Notes under the pieces: model-generated
The model's database searches: none
Told to the model about the DNA's origin: nothing
The model's input: only the letters and a program-made list of their open reading frames with translations
Translations under genes and position numbers: made by a program
Assembly: GCA_964631565.1 (NCBI GenBank)
Contig: CAZVYJ010000073.1
Coordinates: 1 to 11,535 of the forward strand
Origin: CAZVYJ01 sp964631565
Lineage (GTDB): Bacteria; Planctomycetota; Phycisphaerae; SM23-33
Direction: 5' to 3'
DNA length: 11,535 nucleotides
Shown here: in pieces, positions 1 through 5,909 of the stretch
How the letters are laid out: every line of letters begins with the position of its first letter
Position numbering within the stretch: the first letter of the stretch is position 1

Positions 1-1
1 A

Positions 2-49
2 CTCATGCGGGAACTCCGAAAGGAACTCAGCCATGAAAACTGGGGATGA
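2..49 (+). CDS. Possible C-terminal end of an upstream gene (partial)
   Basis: An open frame enters from the left edge and ends in TGA at 47-49. Its last residues read LMRELRKELSHENWG, a charged, helix-like tail that looks like a natural protein end. It stops about 20 bases before a promoter candidate for the next gene, which suits a gene boundary. Only 15 residues are visible, so no family can be named. A second frame is also open here (see the rejected 33-143 frame), so the choice rests on residue composition and spacing only. Confidence 0.35.
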   Translation, partial: LMRELRKELSHENWG

Positions 50-66
50 GTCAGAGCCTGCCCGCC

Positions 67-95
67 TTGACCGAATAGGGTTTTTGCCGTATTCT
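67..95 (+). promoter_or_regulatory. Sigma70-like promoter candidate for trpB2
   Basis: TTGACC at 67-72 matches 5 of 6 positions of the -35 consensus. It is followed by a 17-base spacer and TATTCT at 90-95 (4 of 6 of the -10 consensus). Transcription would start near 102 and leave a leader of about 100 bases. That leader contains a 7-bp hairpin (144-150 with 155-161, loop CGAT) and a 4-bp hairpin (180-183 with 191-194) that would cover the trpB2 ribosome binding site. I see no Trp-rich leader peptide or T-box motif. Confidence 0.4.
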
Positions 96-202
96 GGTAA
101 TACTTCATTCCGGGCGATGCGCCGCCCAAGCGAGGTAGTTTGAGGCAGTTCGATAACTGTCCGACTCTAAAATTTGAGTTTCCAGCAGCAGGAACCCCAT
201 CG

Positions 203-1585
203 ATGAAACAGGTAAAGATTCTTCTCAACGACGACGAAATGCCGCGTCAGTGGTACAACCTGGCGGCCGACCTGCCGACTCCGCTCGACCCGATGCGCCT
301 GCCGGACGGCAGCGAGCTTAAGCCCGAGATGCTCTCGCCGGTTTTCCCGGACAACATCATCGAGCAGGAGTTTTCGACGAAGCGGTGGATAGACATTCCC
401 GACGAAATCCTGCAGATACTCGCGATGTGGCGGCCAAGCCCGCTGTGCCGCGCGCTGAACCTGGAGAAGGCGCTCGGCACGCCGGCCCGCATATATTACA
501 AGAACGAAGGCGTTTCGCCTGCAGGCAGCCACAAGCCCAACACCGCCGTCGCCCAGGCGTGGTACAACAGGCAGTTCGGCATCAGGCGGCTGACCACCGA
601 GACCGGCGCCGGCCAGTGGGGAAGCGCCCTTGCCTTCGCCTGTTCGCTGCTGGGCCTCGAGTGCAAGGTGTTCATGGTGCGAATAAGTTTCGACCAGAAG
701 CCGTTCCGCAAGCTCATGATGCAGACGTGGGGCGCCAACTGCGTGGCCAGCCCGTCGAGCGAGACCAAGGCCGGCCGCGACATACTCGCCAAAATGCCCG
801 ACACGCCCGGCTCGCTCGGCATCGCGATATCGGAGGCCGTCGAGCAGGCCGTCAGCGACAAGACGGGCAAAACCCGCTACAGCCTCGGCAGCGTGCTTAA
901 CCACGTCATGCTGCACCAGACTGTAATCGGCCTGGAGGCCAAGGCCCAGCTCGCCAAGGCCGGCGAGAAGAAAGTTCACGCCGTCATCGGCTGCTGCGGC
1001 GGCGGGAGCAACTTCGCCGGGCTGGCCTTCCCGTTCGTCTGCGACAAGATACACGGCGCGGATATCGACATCATACCGGTCGAGCCTGAAAGCTGCCCGA
1101 CGCTCACGCGGGCGCCGTTCGCCTACGATCACGGCGACGCCGCCTGCATGACGCCCCTGCTGGCCATGCACTCGCTCGGCCACATGTTCGTCCCGCCGCC
1201 AATACACGCCGGCGGGCTGCGGTATCACGGCATGGCGCCGCTGGTCAGCCGGGCCGCCGTCGACGGACTTGTCACGCCGCGGGCCTACCACCAGCTCAAG
1301 TGCTACGAGTCAGCCGTCATGTGGGCCAGAACCGAGGGCTTCATACCAGCCCCGGAAACCTCGCACGCCATCGCCGCGACCATTGACGAGGCCCTCAAGG
1401 CCAAGCAGGAAGGCAAGGAAAAGGTCATCGTCATGTGCTGGTCCGGCCACGGGCTTATGGACCTGGCAGGCTACGACAAATACTTCCGCGGCGAGCTTTC
1501 CGATCACTCGCTGCCGCAGAAAGACCTCGATGAAAGCGTCGCGATACTGAAAAACTATCCTCTGCCCGGCGGGAAGGGGCGTTAG
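203..1585 (+). CDS. trpB: TrpB2-type tryptophan synthase beta chain
   Basis: PLP-dependent enzyme of the tryptophan synthase beta family, expected to condense indole and serine into tryptophan in the cytoplasm. The 460-aa product carries the PLP lysine motif GSHKPNTA (K111), the catalytic-glutamate motif ETGAGQWG (E133), the phosphate-binding loop CGGGSN (about 265-270) and SGHGLMDL near residue 414. The long N-terminal extension, the KPNTA context and the length above 430 aa are typical of the TrpB2 branch rather than the TrpA-partnered TrpB1 of about 400 aa. The ATG at 203 is chosen because AGGA at 190-193 lies 9 bases upstream; a TTG at 140 in the same frame would add 21 unlikely residues. 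No trpA or other trp gene is visible, so it stands alone here. TrpB2 enzymes may act without TrpA as indole salvage or serine-using enzymes; that role is inferred. Confidence 0.93.
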   Translation: MKQVKILLNDDEMPRQWYNLAADLPTPLDPMRLPDGSELKPEMLSPVFPDNIIEQEFSTKRWIDIPDEILQILAMWRPSPLCRALNLEKALGTPARIYYKNEGVSPAGSHKPNTAVAQAWYNRQFGIRRLTTETGAGQWGSALAFACSLLGLECKVFMVRISFDQKPFRKLMMQTWGANCVASPSSETKAGRDILAKMPDTPGSLGIAISEAVEQAVSDKTGKTRYSLGSVLNHVMLHQTVIGLEAKAQLAKAGEKKVHAVIGCCGGGSNFAGLAFPFVCDKIHGADIDIIPVEPESCPTLTRAPFAYDHGDAACMTPLLAMHSLGHMFVPPPIHAGGLRYHGMAPLVSRAAVDGLVTPRAYHQLKCYESAVMWARTEGFIPAPETSHAIAATIDEALKAKQEGKEKVIVMCWSGHGLMDLAGYDKYFRGELSDHSLPQKDLDESVAILKNYPLPGGKGR

Positions 1586-1588
1586 CCG

Positions 1589-1668
1589 TTTTAGCCGCAG
1601 AGGTCGCCGGGGTCGCAGAAGAAGTCTATTTATAAGAATAGAAATAAAAAACGCTGCGTTCTCTGCCC
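1589..1668. repeat. Nonamer inverted-repeat element, copy 1
   Basis: The element starts 4 bases after the trpB2 stop. The left arm is three 9-base units: CCGCAGAGG at 1595-1603, TCGCCGGGG at 1604-1612 and TCGCAGAAG at 1613-1621. The centre (1622-1650) is AT-rich and contains a 6-bp hairpin (1625-1630 with 1637-1642). The right arm has two units in opposite orientation: ACGCTGCGT at 1651-1659 and TCTCTGCCC at 1660-1668. It is a decayed version of the better copy at 5823-5900, sharing the lead-in TTTTAGCCGCAGAGG. It may also serve as a 3'-end structure for trpB2, but there is no U-run after the stem on the + strand. Confidence 0.65.
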
Positions 1669-1832
1669 GTACGGGCAGCCGTCCGGGTGAGTCCTCAGCG
1701 GCTGCTGCCGCTTATCGCCCGGCCGGCGCAAAAAATAATAACAGGTTAGTAAAAACCGGTTTTCCGCGGAACCGTCGCCCGGTAAGCTGCGTTTGACGTT
1801 AAAAGCTTTTTGTTGCGCAGCCCGTACGGGCC
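1663..1832. repeat. Palindrome cluster in the trpB2-to-URO-D spacer
   Basis: CTGCCCGTACGGGCAG at 1663-1678 is a perfect 16-bp palindrome. Its 12-bp core GCCCGTACGGGC returns at 1820-1831. Between them lie the hairpin AGCGGC/GCCGCT (1697-1702 with 1707-1712), the perfect palindrome AAAACCGGTTTT (1752-1763) and TTCCGCGGAA just after it. The rest of the spacer, to 1933, shows no gene and no convincing promoter; an open frame on the minus strand (1630-1845) has no support from start site or composition. Confidence 0.55.
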
Positions 1833-1944
1833 GCGAGTGAAGCATTCGGGTTTTTGTCGATGGCGAGGCAGGAAGGCCGCCATCCGAACATTTTTGAAAA
1901 GCTTAATTGCCGACTCCGTGCCGTTTTCCTGAGAAGGAGAGAGT

Positions 1945-3081
1945 ATGGTTCTGGGCGAAAGGGCGCAGCTGGCGCTGGATACGATTCTCGGCCGGGCTAC
2001 AGACGGAATACCGACGTGGATCTTCCACCCCATGGAGCACAAGTACATAGAGCGGGTGGCCGGTACCGAACCCGGCTCGTACGTCGCCCGGCCGGAGGAA
2101 GTCTACCTTGCCTGCCAGCACGCAGCCGGCGTGTGCATGATAGACCAGTACATTCCCACCAATCCGCTTTCCATGGGCGACCAGGGTTACGAGTCCGGCA
2201 CGGAGCGGGGCGCGACGACCGGGGCCGAACAAATCGTCCGCGACGGCATCGTCATCGACTCGCCGGAAGCCGTCGTCGAGCACATGGAGAAGTTCGTCAT
2301 CCCCGGCTGGCGGAAAAACATCGCCGAGTTCGACGAGCAGGCCCGCGTGAAGCAGATTATCGACGGCGAACGCGCGATTCAGCAGCAGTTCGGACCGGAC
2401 ATTCTCAAGACTCCGTACGGCGTAGTCGCTTTTCCATGGCTGTACTACTACACGTACGGCCACGCCAACTACCTGATGGCCTACGCGCTGTACCCGGAGG
2501 TGATAGAGCGGAGCTTCGCGGTCGTGGCCGACTGGGCCATCCTGAACAACCGCGCCGTCGTGCGTGCGTACGCCGAGGGCAATCTGCCGCCTTTCATCCG
2601 CCTTGACCACGACATCGCAGACTCGCGCGGGACCATGGTTTCCATGGAATCGCTGGAGAAGATGTGGTTCCCGCATTTCAGCCGGGCCATCGAGCCTCTG
2701 CTTCACTCGAACATAAAGATGATATGGCACTGCGACGGCAACCTGATGAAGATGGTGCCTCGCCTGCTGGACTGCGGGCTGGTCGGCTTCCAAGGCTTCC
2801 AGTACGAAGACGGCATGGACTACGAAAAAATCTGCCGCATGAAAACCCGCAACGGCGACGACCTGCTGATAATCGCCGGCGTGTCGGTGACCACCACTCT
2901 GCCGCGAGGCAAGCCCGATGACGTGAAAAAGGAAATGCGGTGGCTCGTTGAGAACGGCCCGAAGACCGGGCTTTTCCTCGGCCAGTCAAGCTCCATGGCG
3001 CCCGGCGTGCCGTGGGAAAACATCAGGACATTCGTCGACGGCCTGCACTACTACCGCACGCACGGACGAAAGGGACTTTAG
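1945..3081 (+). CDS. Uroporphyrinogen decarboxylase (URO-D) family protein, methyltransferase-like
   Basis: The 378-aa product looks like a TIM-barrel member of the URO-D superfamily, which holds haem-pathway HemE and the corrinoid methyltransferases MtaA/MtbA/CmuA. Supporting segments are LDHDIADSRGTMVS (about 220-233), IWHCDGN (260-266), the C-terminal IIAGVSVTTTLPRG (309-322) and GLFLGQSSSM (342-351). The Arg-rich N-terminal signature of true HemE is absent, so haem synthesis is unlikely. H262 and C263 lie where MtaA-type proteins carry a zinc-binding His-x-Cys, but here they are adjacent. AAGGAG at 1934-1939, 5 bases before the ATG, fixes the start. No corrinoid protein or methyltransferase partner is nearby, so the substrate is unknown. 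The gene converges on the glycosidase-like gene with 20 bases between stop codons. Confidence 0.82.
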   Translation: MVLGERAQLALDTILGRATDGIPTWIFHPMEHKYIERVAGTEPGSYVARPEEVYLACQHAAGVCMIDQYIPTNPLSMGDQGYESGTERGATTGAEQIVRDGIVIDSPEAVVEHMEKFVIPGWRKNIAEFDEQARVKQIIDGERAIQQQFGPDILKTPYGVVAFPWLYYYTYGHANYLMAYALYPEVIERSFAVVADWAILNNRAVVRAYAEGNLPPFIRLDHDIADSRGTMVSMESLEKMWFPHFSRAIEPLLHSNIKMIWHCDGNLMKMVPRLLDCGLVGFQGFQYEDGMDYEKICRMKTRNGDDLLIIAGVSVTTTLPRGKPDDVKKEMRWLVENGPKTGLFLGQSSSMAPGVPWENIRTFVDGLHYYRTHGRKGL

Positions 3082-3092
3082 CGGCTATTACA

Positions 3093-3120
3093 CGTGGTGG
3101 TTCAGAATTTCACCACCACG
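3093..3120. terminator. Hairpin between converging genes
   Basis: CGTGGTGGT at 3093-3101 pairs perfectly with ACCACCACG at 3112-3120 around a 10-base loop. It begins 11 bases after the URO-D gene stop, and its loop and right arm overlap the last codons of the opposite gene. The position suits a bidirectional terminator or 3'-end stabiliser. Neither strand has a T-run after the stem, so it is not a classical intrinsic terminator. Confidence 0.45.
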
Positions 3121-5735
3121 CGTGCGTTGCCAGTAAACTTGTCGATTCGCACGGTCTCGGTTTCCTTGCAGTATTTTCCGCCTGTAACGGATATCGGCTT
3201 CAGGCCGGCTGGGTGGGGGATTCGTATTTCCACGCATTTAGGCCGGTTTGCCCGTCCGGGGCGCTTGCCGGGGCAGGAAATTTCCGCCTCGACGCAGGAT
3301 GATTTCGCCTTCACTTTCAGGCTCATCGGCCCAAAGTATGTCGCGACGTTCCGCAGCTCAATTGTCTTGCCTTCTTCCAGCCACGCGCGAGGCACGCCCG
3401 GAAGCAGCCGCAGCGTATCGCCGCGTTCCATGTAGAGCATCCATCGTGTCTGCATGAGGAACCAGCCTTCCTCGTGCGTCTTGTGCGGGCTTGCGTGGAA
3501 GTAATGCTCCCACCAGCTGTACGTTTCGCGGTCGGCCAGGCTCGCAAGCCCGTTGTAGTACGCCTTCAGAAACGCCTTCACCTCGCCGCGCGCCAGATGC
3601 GCCCACGGATGGCGGCTGTAATAGGGCTGGCTGAACGCGACATTGCGTTTGCACATCAGTTCGGCGTGGGAATTCAGCAGCCACGCGGCGGCAGGCTCAT
3701 GAGGGTCGAGCACTTCCTGGAATATGAGATAAATCGGCCCGAGCAGCGAGTCGCGGACGGTCATCGAACCGTGCGTATAAATCCTGGCGTCCTTGGCGAA
3801 CAGGCAGACGGGCCCGCGGTCTTCCGTCCAGGGCGGGCAGCTCGGAATCCACGTTCCGTCGCCCAGCGGAACGACCGGCGAGCGGGCGACCGTGTGGAAA
3901 AAGGCGTTGCGGATGTCTTTCCTGTAGGCTTCGGCCTCGGCTGCGAGCCTGCGTGAGTCGGTCGGGCGAATGTCAGCCAGTATTTCCGCGGCCCGGCTGA
4001 TGCCGAGATATGCGTACCCGTTCAGCATGAACGAGTGGAACGGGTCCTTGGGGTCGGCTGTCTTGCCGGCTGCCAGCGCGAAGCCTTCGGGCGTCCTGTC
4101 GCGATGCCGCCACTTAATCATGAAATCGCAGGCATTGAGAATTTTCGGCGCGACCCGCCGCGCCCAGGCCTTGTCGCGCGTGTATCGGTAGTGCTCGACC
4201 ATCGACCAGACGGCCGGGCCGGTCTCAAGCATGTACTCGCCGAAGTTCTGGATGAAGCCGTTTTCCTTCTGCTTGCACAGGAAGAATTCCAGCGCCCGCT
4301 CGGCTACGTCGTGCCAGCCCATCGAGTCGAAGAACTGGATAATCGGACTGCTCTCGGAGCCGATGGGGCAATACGCGCCGATAGTCGCGGCTATCGGCTC
4401 GTCCGGTTCGCGGCCGTAGGCGACGAGGTCCAGATGCAGCAGGCCCGCGGCGGCCATCTCGTCGATGCGCTTTTCCGGCAGGCGGAGCGCAGCCCCGCGC
4501 GAAAGTTTTTTGCGCCAGTACTGGCGGCACTCGTCGAGCTTTTTGTCGAAGTCGGCCTTCGCCAGCTGCACCGCCCGCGATGCTTCTATCGGCTGGTGCG
4601 GCAGGCGAAACTCGTACGCCACCGACTCGCCCGGGGCAAGCAGGACGGCTGTCTCTTTCTGAAGCATCGGCTTGCCGTCGAGAGTCTGGGTCGCGAAAAC
4701 TCGTTTGGACTCGTCGAACCGGCCGAACCCGCGATCATCGACGTGCCATTCCGACATCGACCGCGGCCCGACGCCGAGGAACCACGCATATCGCGGAACC
4801 TGCGACGTGTTGACCGCCTTGGCGCGGAAGTATATCACCGGCTGCTCGGCGACTTTCATTTCCAGGGCCTTCAGGCGCTCGCTTTCGGCCTTCTGCTCGG
4901 GCGTGTGCATGTTGCCCGGCCCGTGCGCGTCGGCCACCAGGTAGTGCGTGCCCTTTACGTTCCGCTCGGTAAGGGCCGCCTTCTCAAGCGTAACGAACGT
5001 GGTGAAGTTGTAGTTGACGCCATCGTCCATGACGCAGCCGTTGAGAATCGGCAGCACGCCGTCTTCAAGCCGGCGCGATGTCGGATTGCTGCAGCTCCAC
5101 CCGCGGCCGAGCATGAAGTAGTAGCGGATGTCCTCGGCGGGGTAGTCCGGTACGGTCATGTAGAAGCCGTGATTTCGCGGCGCGATGTAATCCATGTTGC
5201 ATTTCAGGCTGCGGAGATTGAACTCGAATATCCGCATGTCGCGCGCGACGCCCAGCCACATCGGGCCGGGCAGCGCATCGGTTGCGGCTGCGGCGATGGC
5301 GTAGTTTTCTTCCGGCTCGTTTTCGATTTTCTGCAGCGAGGTCCCGCCGCTGCGGCTGCGGACCGAGTCGAGAATTTCCGCGAACGTCCGCTTGTCTTTG
5401 GCGGCGACGACGGCAGCCCCGCAGTCTGGAATGCACAGCGGGGCGAGATTGAGCGCGTCGCGGAGGAAAAAGCTGAACGGATTGGTCGCGGCGTTCACGG
5501 TGACTATCGTGGCCCCGGCGCCCAGGCCTGTGAATGCGTCGGCGACGGTTATCTCGATGCGGCATGGGCCTGAGGATGTGGAGGAAAACTTTCCGCCGCC
5601 GGCCTTGCCCTTGCCGCCGGTTACCCGGAGCTTGGCCAGCCGCCCGTTGGCGACTTCCACGGTTCCGCGCACCGCCCCGCGGTCCCACACGATTGCCACT
5701 GTCGATGTCCGATTTTTTCCGGCTGCAGCAGACAT
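3102..5735 (-). CDS. Six-hairpin ((alpha/alpha)6) glycosidase-like protein
   Basis: The 877-aa protein has a beta-rich N-terminal part (about 1-390), a helical middle part (about 390-790) and a short beta-type C-terminal part (about 790-877). The middle part has barrel-like stretches such as IIQFFDSMGW (465-474), EYMLETGPAVWSMVEHYRYT (500-519) and SWWEHYFHASPHKTHEEGWF (740-759). The segment LRLLPGVPRAWLEEGKTIEL (776-795) resembles the linker after the barrel in GH78/GH95-type enzymes. I therefore read it as a carbohydrate-active enzyme, perhaps a rhamnosidase- or fucosidase-like hydrolase; the family and catalytic acid cannot be assigned by eye. There is no signal peptide, and about 17 cysteines are present, so a cytoplasmic location is likely. 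The start is supported by GGAGAG at 5742-5747, 6 bases upstream of the ATG. Confidence 0.72.
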   Translation of the reverse strand: MSAAAGKNRTSTVAIVWDRGAVRGTVEVANGRLAKLRVTGGKGKAGGGKFSSTSSGPCRIEITVADAFTGLGAGATIVTVNAATNPFSFFLRDALNLAPLCIPDCGAAVVAAKDKRTFAEILDSVRSRSGGTSLQKIENEPEENYAIAAAATDALPGPMWLGVARDMRIFEFNLRSLKCNMDYIAPRNHGFYMTVPDYPAEDIRYYFMLGRGWSCSNPTSRRLEDGVLPILNGCVMDDGVNYNFTTFVTLEKAALTERNVKGTHYLVADAHGPGNMHTPEQKAESERLKALEMKVAEQPVIYFRAKAVNTSQVPRYAWFLGVGPRSMSEWHVDDRGFGRFDESKRVFATQTLDGKPMLQKETAVLLAPGESVAYEFRLPHQPIEASRAVQLAKADFDKKLDECRQYWRKKLSRGAALRLPEKRIDEMAAAGLLHLDLVAYGREPDEPIAATIGAYCPIGSESSPIIQFFDSMGWHDVAERALEFFLCKQKENGFIQNFGEYMLETGPAVWSMVEHYRYTRDKAWARRVAPKILNACDFMIKWRHRDRTPEGFALAAGKTADPKDPFHSFMLNGYAYLGISRAAEILADIRPTDSRRLAAEAEAYRKDIRNAFFHTVARSPVVPLGDGTWIPSCPPWTEDRGPVCLFAKDARIYTHGSMTVRDSLLGPIYLIFQEVLDPHEPAAAWLLNSHAELMCKRNVAFSQPYYSRHPWAHLARGEVKAFLKAYYNGLASLADRETYSWWEHYFHASPHKTHEEGWFLMQTRWMLYMERGDTLRLLPGVPRAWLEEGKTIELRNVATYFGPMSLKVKAKSSCVEAEISCPGKRPGRANRPKCVEIRIPHPAGLKPISVTGGKYCKETETVRIDKFTGNARVVVKF

Positions 5736-5780
5736 TGTTCGCTCTCCATTTGTCAGGGTTTTTTACCTTTTCCGCCGGGG

Positions 5781-5809
5781 ATTCTACCGCGCATCGGTCC
5801 TGCTGCAAA
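5781..5809 (-). promoter_or_regulatory. Promoter candidate for the glycosidase-like gene
   Basis: Read on the minus strand, TTTGCA (5804-5809) and TAGAAT (5781-5786) are separated by 17 bases. TAGAAT matches 5 of 6 positions of the -10 consensus and TTTGCA 4 of 6 of the -35. Transcription would start near 5774 and give a leader of about 40 bases before the ATG at 5735. It lies downstream of the inverted repeat that follows feoB, so the glycosidase-like gene is probably not part of the feoB transcript. Confidence 0.4.
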
Positions 5810-5822
5810 CGAATCACGGTTT

Positions 5823-5900
5823 TTAGCCGCAGAGGAACCAGAGGTCGCAGAGGTTTTATAAATTAAATTCCTCTGCGTACTCAGCGACCTCTGCGGCTAA
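5823..5900. repeat. Nonamer inverted-repeat element, copy 2; possible feoB terminator
   Basis: Two 31-base arms (5823-5853 and 5870-5900) match at about 25 positions when one is reverse-complemented. They flank a 16-base centre made only of A and T (5854-5869). Each arm has the four-base cap TTAG plus three 9-base units: CCGCAGAGG, AACCAGAGG and TCGCAGAGG on the left; CCTCTGCGT, ACTCAGCGA and CCTCTGCGG on the right. It lies 9 bases beyond the feoB stop codon, so the RNA would form a long stem right after feoB and could end or protect that transcript. No T-run follows. Similar 'GCAGAGG' words recur in intergenic DNA of many environmental bacteria, to my general recollection. Confidence 0.75.
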
Positions 5901-5909
5901 CAATCACGC

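Noticed and set aside
33..143. 36-codon frame with AAAGGA 8 bases upstream, a possible leader peptide before trpB2
   Set aside because: It overlaps the promoter candidate, has no Trp codons or regulatory run, and a better protein-like end (2-49) occupies another frame.
167..1291. Long minus-strand frame opposite trpB2
   Set aside because: It mirrors the codon bias of trpB2; the plus strand has an unambiguous enzyme with all motifs.
1790..1940. Promoter for the URO-D-family gene
   Set aside because: TTGACG at 1793 has no -10 box at 16-18 bases, and other AT-rich words lack partners; nothing convincing remains.
4035..5573. 512-codon plus-strand frame opposite the glycosidase-like gene
   Set aside because: It is an antisense frame of a GC-rich gene with no start signal; its Arg/Ala-rich composition is typical of such shadows.
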